Assembly (NCBI GenBank): GCA_001599595.1
Contig: BCHH01000002.1
Span: forward strand, 3,114,628 to 3,178,627
Length of the DNA: 64,000 nt
Direction: 5' to 3'
From: Beverwykella pulmonaria
Taxonomy: Eukaryota > Ascomycota > Dothideomycetes > Pleosporales > Melanommataceae
The translations under genes and the position numbers were made by a program. A model generated the notes under the pieces. It did not search any database and was not told the DNA's origin. It worked only from the letters and a program-made list of their open reading frames with translations. Position 1 is the stretch's first letter. Each line of letters starts with the position of its first letter. This document shows positions 1-10,382 of this stretch, one piece after another.

Positions 1-935
1 TTGAGAGGTCCAGAGTTATATGCCATTATTGAAGCTGAATAGAACAACAAGAAGCGGGTGTTCTCTGTATGTAACGATTGGGTCCAATCTTGATGCTGAT
101 ACTCCCGGGGAGTTCAGCGGCTAGGAAATAGACGAAGTAGATAGTTTTGCCGGTGTTGTGATTATCATTATGGGCCAGGAGATTGTGGGTTTGCACAGTG
201 CCGACATTAAGCTTACTCGGTATTGACAACGATTTTATTGAGCTTCAAGGTCGTTAGATTTAAGCGTTTCCCTATAACTAGAGTTACTACTCACAAATTT
301 TCCTAACACCACCCGGTTGATATTCCGCCTCATAAGGTCCATGCTCGAGAATGTGACTTAGATCTAAAGCATGATACGCCAGCTAAACTGTGAATATAAG
401 GACTAGCTTTGATTTCCTTCTAGTAACGATGCAAGCCAATGCAACGGGAAAGTGTATGTGTCTTATTATTGGGGGCTACTTCCTTTTGAGCAGAGGCCCA
501 CTCTAGGGTCTCCACGTTGAGGGGTCGAGTCTATGTCGGCTTTCGTATTCAATATTGTCGTAGATAGTCTTCCGGTGCATGGCGTGCTCGGGGTTGGAGA
601 ACACATGAAATTCAACAGAGCCGTATTGGAGGCTGGAATTGCACTACCCTTCGAAGTCGACGTTGCTGGCGGTAACAGAAGGGTTAAGGAAAACCTAGTC
701 TCGACGCGTTTTTCTTCGGCCATTGTGGAGTGGATGATCATCCACAATTTCGTCGCTTATCCGCAACAGAAATTAGAACGTTCTTCACGCAAACGTAAAT
801 GACCGAAATGAAGAGGTGTACTGGACATATAGCAGATGGGTAGGTTGGGAAATGTAGGTTTGTTTTGTCTATAACGGAATCTGTTTATGGTCATCATTAC
901 ATTTTATGTCTAGCGGGACCACTCTCATATCTCCA
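1..935. other. Intergenic region, possible decayed coding remnant
   Basis: No gene could be supported here. An 89-codon frame on the plus strand (533-802) and a 93-codon frame on the minus strand (466-747) overlap each other. Neither resembles a family I know or shows splice sites joining it to further exons. The stretch may hold the 3' flank of the MFS gene and an eroded coding fragment, but nothing specific can be named. Confidence 0.4.
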
Positions 936-2792
936 TCAGTGAGTATTGCGGAGCCCAGCATTATACGCAAATAGGCTGGCAATAATTGCAACAGCAGCGA
1001 TGCCAGTGGAAGCTGCAAATGAGTATCTAATGCCGTCATAGTACACTAAGCGAGCTTTGTATTGGATGTCTGGGGGAAGATGTCGAAGTGCGATCACGGA
1101 ATGTCTGATTTCCTCGATGACCTATAAGTCGCATTAGAGATCTATATAGAGTGTATAGTGAGTCGGGCTATACCTTTTCCTTGTTAGGTATTCCGATCAA
1201 AACATGAGGCAATCGCCACTTCAGTGTGTTCTGGACGATCGCTGCGGTTATGGCAACGCCCCATACACTGCCTAGTGAACGGATGAGGTATACAGTGGAA
1301 GCGGACACTGCATGTTCTGTTCTCTTGTTAGCCATCAGGTCGTGGTTGCTCCAATAGCCGCTTACCAGCGTGGTCAAACGATGCCAGCGTTGTGAATAGT
1401 ATAGCAGGATATATGATTCCCTGTCCAAGATTGGCAGGGAAAATATATACCAGATACTTCCACTGGTTGTCATAAAAGGAGAGAGAGGTAACGAGGCCGT
1501 TCCCGAATGTTAACAACACCGCGCCAAATTGAACCAAAGGGATCAACTTTCCCCACCGAGACATTACGACGCCTGATATGAGGCCTCCAATGGGGGTGGC
1601 GAGAGACGGAATTGCAAGACGAGCGCCGGCTTTGGTGGCAGACTCGAGGAGAACTACTTGGAAGAAGAGTGGTAGCATGAAGAGGTACTGCGATCATTTA
1701 GCGCTGTTATTCTAGGTGAGAGGTATTTAGAGCTCACTGCATATGCCGCTGTGCCTGCACAAACATTTGCAATCTGTATCGAGACTGGATTGCGTCCGTA
1801 CAGCTGGCGAAGCGGAATCACAGGGATAGCTGTCGTCTTTGCTTCGACTAGAACAAACAGTCCTAAGAGCACGAAGCTGCCGACAAGCGAGCCGATAACC
1901 CATCCATTGCTCCATGGTAGCTCATTTCCGCCCAAGCTGAGACCCACGAGCTGAATAGATATCGCAGTGACTAGCAGGAGCGCGCCCGTGAAGTCGACTC
2001 TACCTTTTATCTCTTTCCAGGTTGGGTGGAGTTCGAGCGGGTTCTTGATGACTAGATAGCCTAGAACGAGGGCGATGGCTGAGATGGGGACTTGCAGGAG
2101 GAAGCACCAGCGCCACTAGAATCGTAGTCAGCTACTATCCTTCAATGAAAGAGTTTGGAGAGACGAACCCCAATCGAGTCCGCAATCGAGCCACCAAAAG
2201 ACGCGCCGCATATCGCACCAAACCCAAACATTCCGTTCTGAAGCGCCTGGTACATTCCCCTCTTCCGAAACGGAATCATGTCGGAATTGACAATGGTTGC
2301 TACGTGAATGTGTTAATCACGTGCATGTATCGTCGTCGAGCACAGACGTGTCTTACCCATTGTCATCAGTCCTCCGCCTCCGAACCCCGTCAACGCGCGC
2401 ATACAATTCATCAGGATGATATTGTTTGCAAGACCACACCCCAAACAGCCCGCCGCAAACGTGATCGTCGACACGAAGAAGCATATGCGCCGCCCAAAAA
2501 TATCCGAGAAGCGGCCATAGAGCGGCTGGAAAGCAGTGCTGGTAACCAGGTACGAGGTCGTCAACCACGACGCCGTATTTGCGGCATCGAAGTCGGAGCT
2601 GATAATAGCGTATGTTGCCGCTGTAATGGTACCATCGAATCCGTAGAGGAAGACGTTTGCGAAGATGGCGAATTCGATCCAGATGAAGCCCCGCGGCGGG
2701 GTCCAATTTTGCTCTTCTGGCGCCTTCAGCAGCGGTGTGTCTTCTCTGGGTTCTGCAATGTCGCTTTCCTCGTCATCATGGGGGGAAGCCAT
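936..2792 (-). CDS. MFS transporter, DHA2/Vba1-Fnx1 (vacuolar basic amino acid) type
   Basis: Six exons: 2792-2357, 2299-2169, 2115-1738, 1687-1366, 1316-1174 and 1121-936, giving 531 residues. All junctions are GT...AG and keep the frame. The N-terminus is acidic and hydrophilic (about residues 1-32). The first membrane segment follows, with the MFS motif A-like GRFSDIFGRR at about 93-102. A second signature lies in the TIVNSDMIPFRKRG stretch across the exon 1/2 junction, typical of fungal DHA2 transporters related to S. cerevisiae Vba1 and S. pombe Fnx1. Family knowledge suggests proton-coupled export or vacuolar uptake of basic amino acids or drugs; the real substrate cannot be read from sequence. 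The gene appears intact. A drug-efflux role is the main alternative. Confidence 0.88.
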
Positions 2793-3601
2793 GGCTCTGC
2801 AGCGTAGTACAAAGCACGCAATTGTTCTGATTGAAGTAGTCCCCTGCTGAAAGATGTTGCTGAAAATTTCGTGTGAGCCGCACTCCGGGGATCGGAACTA
2901 CGCCCTTGCCCTTGCCGCCCTTTTTCTGGATCTGGATGGGTGGGTTCTTCAGTTCAGGAAGCCAATTTTGAATCTTTCCAGTAAAGCGTTATCTTCGTAA
3001 TTCACGAAAGCTTTAATCTTGGAGACACCTATTGTCTTCTCACGCAATGCCAACGCACTTCCAGCATGGAGTTTGTGTAAGGATATATGCCGTGCTCTTA
3101 TGTACGCTTACATACCGCAGAAAAACGTCTTTACTCTCCGAGAAAACGCAATAAGGCACGAAATCACCATGATTTCATGAAACGTAGTCACAAAACCACC
3201 CTTACCCCTGTATCCGGTCATGACGTGGAGCAAACCAAGCCCTAGTTTTGATATTGCATCAACATGCAGGACCAAGAACGCAGATCTCGCTGGCAATCTT
3301 TGATTCGGAGAAGAGTGAGCACGCAATTGAGCAACTGCTTGACGTACACTCTACTCTTAGATCCAATGGCAGCATAAAGAATGAATGCCCCGCCCAAAGT
3401 CATCACCCCTCAACATCAATTCAATATATCCAACCCTCAGAGTGACACTTCAACACCAATTCAACCCGCAGAACCTGCAAAAAAGCCAATCCACCCCGCA
3501 AAGTCGTCCTTACAGTTCATAGAATTGACCAAGGTCAATGTACCCTTCCTCAAAAAAGATGAACGCCTCAATCTCTGACCCTGACAGCTCTGCCTCCAGC
3601 A
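2793..3601. other. Divergent intergenic promoter region (MFS / ASST)
   Basis: The 809 bp separate the start of the MFS gene (minus) from the start of the ASST gene (plus), so promoters for both must lie here. Short frames in this stretch have no recognisable content. I see no clear TATA box or repeat. Confidence 0.5.
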
Positions 3602-5336
3602 ATGAAGCGCTCCACCGTCGCAGCAACACTTCTGCCGCTCATCGAGCTCGCACTTGCCGACTGGCAATTCAAGTCGCGCCCTGATTTGGCACCACCACGT
3701 CTCAACATCACCATCCCGGCTACAGACAATGTGGAGAAGGGATACCTCTTCGTCTCCCCCTTCGCTGGGTACCCCGACACTGTCACCGAGCAGCATGGCC
3801 CGCGTCAAGCTGGTCCGTACATCTTGCGTGACAACGGGGACTTGGTGTGGTCCGGGTACGGTATATACAGTATCTGGTCCACCAATTTCCAAGCCGCGAA
3901 GTGGAAGGGCGAAGATGTGCTGTTCTCTTTTGAAGGCGACCACAACGCCGGGTACGGCCATGGGCACGGCCACACCACCATCATGAATAAGCACTACGAG
4001 ACGATCCGCGAGCTTCGGGCTGGAAATCATAAGCTCACTGATAAACATGAGTTTCATGTAGTCAGTGATGAGACGGCTGTTATTCAGGTTTACCAGCCTG
4101 TTCCGCGGGACTTGACGCCTTGGGGTGCGAGCGAGGAACAGCAGTGGATTGTCAATGCAATCTTCCAAGGTATGCAGTAAAAGTCGCAAACTTTTTAGAG
4201 CGAGAGTTGGACTGATGTGTTCTAGAACTCAACATCGCAACTGGCGAACTACTCTTCGAATGGTCCAGTCTTGATCACGTCAATCCCGATGGCACGCACG
4301 CACCCCCATCTCTCTTCCCCCTTTATATTAACATACCACAGAGGCCATCCTCCCCATCAACCCTGGCCAAGCCGGCTCCGGCTACAACTCCTCCGACGCT
4401 TGGGACTACTTCCACATCAACAGCGTGGACAAGTCCACCTCAGGCGACTACCTCATCTCCGCGCGCGACGCCTGCTCCGTGCACAAGATAAACGGCACAG
4501 ACGGGACCATAATCTGGCGTCTCGACGGTAAAAACTCCTCCTTCACCCTCGGCCCAAACGTATCCTTCTGCTTCCAGCACCATGCACGTTTCCACCCTGA
4601 ACTCCTTGGTGAAGAAGACGGCGACGACATAGAAATCATCTCTCTGTATGACAATTCTGCACACGGCACGGAAGATGGGAGGGGGAAAGAGGTCCACACA
4701 GCGCGCACCAGCAGTGGCAAGATCATAAAATTGAATACCACATCATGGACCGCCGAACTCGTACAGGCCTTCTATCCACCTGATGACCTGCGTTCAAAAT
4801 CCCAAGGCTCGACACAACTCCTACCTAACGGAAATGTAATCGTGAATTGGGGCTCCGAGGGTGCGCTGACAGAATACGATTCCGCCGGCAAAGTGCTGTT
4901 CCATTTCTACATGGACTCAGACTACTTGGGCCTGGGCGTGGAAAACTACCGCGGGTTCAGGTATAACTGGACGGGTCTTCCGCACGAGGATCCCGCTATC
5001 GTTGCCCTTGAGGGCGACGACGGGACCACCATCTACGTGTCCTGGAATGGGGACACGGAGACGCACACATGGCGGTTTTATGCCGTGACGGGCAAGTACG
5101 GCGCGAGGAGCTACCTAGGCGAAGCAAAGAGAACAGGCTTCGAGACCAGCTTCAAGGTCCCAGATCAATATGTCTTGCATGTTATCGCTGAGGCGGTTGA
5201 TGCAAAGGGAACAGTGCTCAGATCGACGGGGGTGGCAAAGTTGGAGCCTGAGATCTTGCCGGTTGAGGCAGGGAAAAAGACTGAGGGTCCAACTCTAGTT
5301 GTCCAAGGCCAAGAGCAGGCGTGGATGGAGCTGTGA
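3602..5336 (+). CDS. Secreted arylsulfotransferase-like (ASST domain) protein
   Basis: Three exons (3602-4169, 4226-4291, 4342-5336) give 542 residues. Residues 1-19 form a signal peptide (MKRSTVAATLLPLIELALA), so the product probably enters the secretory pathway. The body matches the fungal ASST beta-propeller family, with GYGHGHGHTTIMN near residue 120 and HHARF in the third exon, where the family places functional histidines. In bacteria ASST enzymes move sulfate between phenols; fungal members are uncharacterised, so an enzymatic role is inference. Intron 1 is GT-AG. Intron 2 appears to begin with GC (GATG|GCACGC) and end CACAG. This retains the expected DHVNPDEAILP reading. A GT donor at 4279 with acceptor at 4343 is possible but deletes four conserved-looking residues. 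Confidence 0.82.
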
Positions 5337-5775
5337 GATGATTTCCCGCCTGGGTGTGGCGAGGCCTCTGCGCGAGGGAGAAGTGGAACAGGTAAGGTGA
5401 GTGCTTTGGCATGCAATGATCCTTGGGGTTGAGGAGTCGATCAGGGTGGAACTCAAATTGCAATGAAAATCAGCGTTGCTTCGTGTCGCTCATAGTTATG
5501 GTACAACGCACTCGTTAGAATAATTTTACACATGATCGATGTGCCGGATATCCAAAGCCTTCAGAGCAGTGCAGAGCAAATCAGATTTATTGAATATAAT
5601 ATTCTTATTCCGGATCCTCTCTGGTCTTCCAAACCATCGACGCAGAACATAAGGAAGCGGTCCGGGGGTATAATGCCAGTAATAATCATCGCAGAATGCA
5701 AAGTATGCCAAATCCCATGCACTCGCCTGTCCCTGTACCCAGTTACCAAAACATTACTCCTTCATCCAGTATGCA
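5337..5775. other. Convergent 3' intergenic region
   Basis: This 439 bp gap lies between the stop codons of the convergent ASST and dynactin genes. It is expected to hold both 3' untranslated regions and polyadenylation signals. No further gene is visible. Confidence 0.5.
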
Positions 5776-8700
5776 CTACGAAGTTGAGAATGCTTCTCCC
5801 ATCATGCTATACTCCTCAAACCCATCCACGTCAAGATCAAATTCCTCCGCAACCGGTGAGAGGTCGTCAAAGCTTAGATCTTCGATGTCCGCGTAAGACC
5901 AATTCAGTGGTGTCTTGAGGCTCGTAAGCAAAATAGGTGCGGGAGTCCTCCGGTTGCTTCGCGTGGGCACATTGAGGATCAAAGGCGCCGACTTGACATC
6001 TAAGTCAAAGTTGAAATCAAGCCCGCTAAAATCGTTGGCCTGGGCGCTCTTTTTCACAGGCTCCACGATTTCATGGTGCTCTAAACTCAGACACATGGCC
6101 AGCATTTCGTCGGCCTTCTCTTGCTTGCGCCTGGCGTCGCGCTTCGCTTGTGCGATCTGTGAGTCTCGGACCTTAGTGAACATGGCCTTGAGGTTGTGTC
6201 CGAATAATTCGTGATTCTCACGCTGTCGAAGCCAATGATTTTCATTGGATAGGGCTTGTACAAACGTGATGAAATTGCCAGATACTTGCTCTTGGGGTCC
6301 GGGCTTCTCTGCAACGGCATTTGTCCCACCGCTCGGCGTAATCGGACGCGTCTCCAAGGGTTCCGACCGCTCCGAGAGTGCTCGCTCTTTCTGTCGCAGG
6401 AGCTCTGTTTGCTGAGCCTTGATCTGTTGTTGGAAGCGTGCGCGTTCCTCTTCTGCTTCCTTGAGCTCTTTCTGCAGGCGGCCCAAGTCTTCGACCTTGG
6501 TAACCGCTTCCCGGTGTTTGGCCCTCAGGTGCTCGATCTCGAGGTTCTTAGTATCAATGATTTCCTCGCGTTCTCGAATCAGAAGCATGGTAGAGTGGTG
6601 TTCAACGGTAAGGCTTTGAAGCTTCTTCTCTGCCTCTGCGGTTTGCTTTTTCGCCGCCTCGATTTGCCTCGCCTTAATAACCCAAGGAGCAGGCCCGTGC
6701 TCGATCTCAACATTGTTCATTAAGACTGCAGCATACTCATTCCACTCTCTGAGCTTAACCACGACTTCAGTCAGATTAAGGGGCTCGTTTTGCGCAAAAT
6801 GCTGGTGTTGAAGACTAGCTAATCGTTTCGATACTTCAGATGCCAAATCTTCAGAATCGTTTTCCTCTTGTTCGAGGAGGAACTTGGTAACTTCGATAGC
6901 GAACTTCTGCGAAGCTTGTGCTATGCGACCGAGGAGCTCATCCTGCTGGATAATGTCCTCAATGTCAAGGCGAGGATAGAGGGAGTCGTTGCGAAGAGTT
7001 TCCAAAGTTCTGATCAGCTTAACGGTGGCAACGATACTTTGGCTTGAAGATTCGGACGGCTTGGACAGTCTGTCCATGACGTCGGTAACACTATCCCAGT
7101 CGCCTTCAGTGATACCGAGCTCGCGTACGCAAGACTGGAGAGCATCGAAAGTCGACTTGATAAGCTCCAAATTTGATTTGATTGAGGATACATGGAAAAT
7201 GATCTCGTCTTCAGGTCGAGTAGCCAAAGCGTCCTGGTAATCCACTGTGACGCCTTGCAGAATCTGGTTCGATCGCCGCAATGAATCAGAGATATCCTTG
7301 AAATTAAGCTCGTCATTTTTTAACGAGTCCAAACAACGTTCCAACGTCTTTTCAACGGGATCCAGTTCCTCATACACACGGCCAAAGGCGACAAACTGTT
7401 CGAGGGTAGACGACACGACGGCAGATCTGAATTGGCCACTCTTTAGATGCAGGTAGGTAAGCTGGTGCACAGCATCCAAGCGCATGAGATCATGCAGAGG
7501 CTGTTCCGGATCCTTGATAGCGGTAGACTGAAGGCTGAGAGACTTCATCAACGAGCTAGTGAGTGATGACTTAAAGCTGACTCTCGTTGCGCGGAAGTAT
7601 GCTCGAAGAGAATCATTCTTGTAGATATCGGGCGAATCAGGGAGGTAGTGTTTTACAATCTCCAGCTCTTCTTCGGCCTCTTCAGCTTGAAGCTTCTGGA
7701 GCTCAGACGTGATGGTCTTGACAGTCGATGTGAGCGTGGCGTTGCGAAGACGCCGGTTCAGCTCCATCATCTCATTGAATCGGCCTGTGACGTCCTTTGC
7801 CTGTTCCTCGCTCATGTTCTTGGACGACTCGGCATCAGTCATCTTTGACTGGAGATCCATTACCAAATCGCGGAACTTGGTGATCATGGAGTCTTGGTCG
7901 GCAATGGCGGCTTCTTGTTCGGTAAGCTTTCGGGTCTGGTCGGCCAGCTCAGCTTCTCTGACATCCAACTCCATGCGTAGCTCATTCGCTTGCTCCATGT
8001 GATGCATTTCCAGTTCGTCGTTCAGCTCCTTCAGGTTCTCAAGGTCCTTAATCACCATGTCTTTCTCCGCAAGCTGGTCTTTGTACTGTGCATTCTGGGT
8101 TGACAGCTCGTCAATGATTTCCTCCCAGTCGTCTGCGGCGTCCAATCGCTGACGTAGGTCTTCAATGGCAGCCTCGGAGGTCTCAATCTTCGTCTCAAGA
8201 ATTATCTTCTGCTCACGTAGCTCCTCTACCTGTGCTTGGTCCTTCTCTAGCTCCCGTATACGTGCCTTGAGATCGGCTTCGGTCTCTTCTGTCATCTCCT
8301 TCAGCCTTATGAGGGCATGCCGTAGACGATCGCGTTCTGTTTGCAATTGGAAATATCCAGTTGTATGTTTATCCTCGTCTGTCATATCTTCTGTGAGAAG
8401 CTCGCTTTCTGACTTGAGTATCTCAAGTTCCAGTTCGCGTTCCTCTAGGCGTTCCCTGAGATGCTCCAGCTCAGCCTCTGCCTGCTCCTGTCTTTCCTCT
8501 GCCATCTCGCGATCCAGGTTCGCTATTTCCACAATGGTTTCATGCTCTTGATCAATCTTCTCTAGCCTTTCATTCTCGGCTTCTATGTCCCTGACGCGGG
8601 CCTTGAGTTCGTTATTTTCTTGGTGGAAGGTCTGGCATTTTGCCTGGACCTTCTTGAGTATGCTCTCGATTCGAGCCTTATCCCCAGTCTCTTGTTCCAA

Positions 8701-9384
8701 AGCCTTTATGGTCTCCCTCTCCTCCGCAAGCTGTTTCTCGAGGTGCCGAATCTTGGTTTCGAGTGTGTCCACATTAGGATCTCGGGAGGCCCTTGACGTT
8801 GCGGATGGAGTAGAAGACGGCGCTGTGGGCCTGGACAGGCTTTGTGATGGTCGAGAAAAGCGATTCGTCGCTGCTGGTGCAGGAGACAAGGTCGAGCCAG
8901 GACGGGTAGAGGCAGAAATGGTGGAGGAGCTTGAGATGCTCGACTTTCTAACAGGGGCTTTCGAGGTAACGAAGGGGTTTGTTGTGGGTAGTGCTACCGA
9001 GAGCCTCTTCTGTGGGGCAGCCGGTTTGGGTGGGGGAGGTTTCGCAGCGCCGAAAGACGAGGGACGCGGCTTTGCTACCGAGGGTCGTGATGCTAAACTC
9101 GGTCGGGGGGCAGCTCTGGCGGGCGGGGCTTTCGGGGTCGGAGTCGGAGGTGCTGGATGCGAGACAATGCGGGTGATACCTGCGGCTCGTAGGAAAAGGC
9201 CATGCTCGGGCGGGCAATTAAAGTATCGCTCGCCCTTTACGGAGCCATCATTCTTGCCGGAGGGCTCTGGCAGCTCGATACCCAGAAACTGGCCCGCCGC
9301 GACATGGATTTCGCCGATGAACCTGATAATGCCGGTGCGGCCATCGGTCGTCTCGATCGTCTGACCGACTTTATATTCGGCCAT
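5776..9384 (-). CDS. ro-3: Dynactin large subunit p150-Glued
   Basis: A single uninterrupted frame of 1202 codons. The N-terminal CAP-Gly domain (about residues 7-71) carries the diagnostic GKNDG loop at 43-47, which binds the EEY/F tails of tubulin and EB1. A basic Ser/Pro/Ala-rich linker follows (about 75-205), which adds microtubule affinity. A long coiled coil covers about 210-560 (CC1, the dynein intermediate-chain binding region in homologues). The dynactin p150 domain follows at about 520-800, then another coiled coil at about 930-1060. Dynactin is the cofactor of cytoplasmic dynein in nuclear migration and retrograde transport. N. crassa ro-3 and A. nidulans nudM are the named orthologues. 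The absence of introns over 3.6 kb contrasts with its neighbours. The start is the ATG immediately before the CAP-Gly domain. Confidence 0.95.
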   Translation of the reverse strand: MAEYKVGQTIETTDGRTGIIRFIGEIHVAAGQFLGIELPEPSGKNDGSVKGERYFNCPPEHGLFLRAAGITRIVSHPAPPTPTPKAPPARAAPRPSLASRPSVAKPRPSSFGAAKPPPPKPAAPQKRLSVALPTTNPFVTSKAPVRKSSISSSSTISASTRPGSTLSPAPAATNRFSRPSQSLSRPTAPSSTPSATSRASRDPNVDTLETKIRHLEKQLAEERETIKALEQETGDKARIESILKKVQAKCQTFHQENNELKARVRDIEAENERLEKIDQEHETIVEIANLDREMAEERQEQAEAELEHLRERLEERELELEILKSESELLTEDMTDEDKHTTGYFQLQTERDRLRHALIRLKEMTEETEADLKARIRELEKDQAQVEELREQKIILETKIETSEAAIEDLRQRLDAADDWEEIIDELSTQNAQYKDQLAEKDMVIKDLENLKELNDELEMHHMEQANELRMELDVREAELADQTRKLTEQEAAIADQDSMITKFRDLVMDLQSKMTDAESSKNMSEEQAKDVTGRFNEMMELNRRLRNATLTSTVKTITSELQKLQAEEAEEELEIVKHYLPDSPDIYKNDSLRAYFRATRVSFKSSLTSSLMKSLSLQSTAIKDPEQPLHDLMRLDAVHQLTYLHLKSGQFRSAVVSSTLEQFVAFGRVYEELDPVEKTLERCLDSLKNDELNFKDISDSLRRSNQILQGVTVDYQDALATRPEDEIIFHVSSIKSNLELIKSTFDALQSCVRELGITEGDWDSVTDVMDRLSKPSESSSQSIVATVKLIRTLETLRNDSLYPRLDIEDIIQQDELLGRIAQASQKFAIEVTKFLLEQEENDSEDLASEVSKRLASLQHQHFAQNEPLNLTEVVVKLREWNEYAAVLMNNVEIEHGPAPWVIKARQIEAAKKQTAEAEKKLQSLTVEHHSTMLLIREREEIIDTKNLEIEHLRAKHREAVTKVEDLGRLQKELKEAEEERARFQQQIKAQQTELLRQKERALSERSEPLETRPITPSGGTNAVAEKPGPQEQVSGNFITFVQALSNENHWLRQRENHELFGHNLKAMFTKVRDSQIAQAKRDARRKQEKADEMLAMCLSLEHHEIVEPVKKSAQANDFSGLDFNFDLDVKSAPLILNVPTRSNRRTPAPILLTSLKTPLNWSYADIEDLSFDDLSPVAEEFDLDVDGFEEYSMMGEAFSTS

Positions 9385-10382
9385 GGCGGGTGCGATGCGA
9401 GAGGGCGTGGAGGATCGTGGGTGTTAAACGCCTCTCCGTGTCTTGGTGACGGTGGAGCTCGGGCGACAACATTTGAGAAGCCCTGGACCGCGTCGGCGCT
9501 AGCACGGAATTTAAGCGAACAACCACAACACCTTGCCAAGAATCGCGACTTTCCTCCTCTCATTTGCATAAGAGGCATTATTACCACGTGTCGCGCCGAT
9601 AACATCACCTATTTTCAGTCGTATATGCTGTAGAAAATGGCGAAAATCAGTAAATGTCAAGAACAATATGTGCTGCACTCATACTGGCTACAAACCAAAT
9701 AATATCGTTTGAAACACACTCAACGGTGAAAAGAACGGTCTCCCTAAAATATACACTATTACCAGCAAGATATTTCTCTGCCTAAAATTATCTTTTTAAA
9801 GCTAGTGTGGCATTTTTAATAGACAAAGGGTAAGGCTGCATAGTAACTGAAGCGCTGCCCAATAACTTTCAGGTCGTTGTCGCATATACCATAATCTTAG
9901 ATTCATCTAATGCCCCAGCACCAAAATCTTACTTTGCGGCGTGTAGTGGATTCAGCAGCATGTGTTCCAGCCAAGTATAAACGCGAGTGACTACCGCATA
10001 AGGGCAACATAGAACAAGGTCAGTTCTCTATATTTGCCTCAACAGGCAACTGGCAAGCCATAAATAGATCATCACCCGGACGTTACCCCTTGGAATGATT
10101 TAAAAACCTGACGTCATGATGTTATGCTACCTAAAGGGCATTATATTGACCCGTGAACCAGGCACGAAATATATGCCCAGTCAATCAACATCGCTTTATA
10201 TCCTTTATCTGTTACTTTTTCTATGTATACGATGGTACCCATCTCTTTAGATGCAAGCATCAAATCAACCCTCAAGGAAAGCAAGAAAGACAGAGGTACT
10301 AGTACAAGAGTTCAAATACAGCCAAAGCAGCCAACTCCTTCCAAATCCCCTGCCGGGATTTTTGCAAAACCTCGCAAGTCGT
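9385..10382. other. Intergenic region (dynactin promoter, ABC transporter 3' flank)
   Basis: About 1 kb between two minus-strand genes. From about 9600 the sequence is visibly AT-rich with no long frame. The dynactin promoter should lie in the part next to 9384. I see no repeat or RNA gene. Confidence 0.5.
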
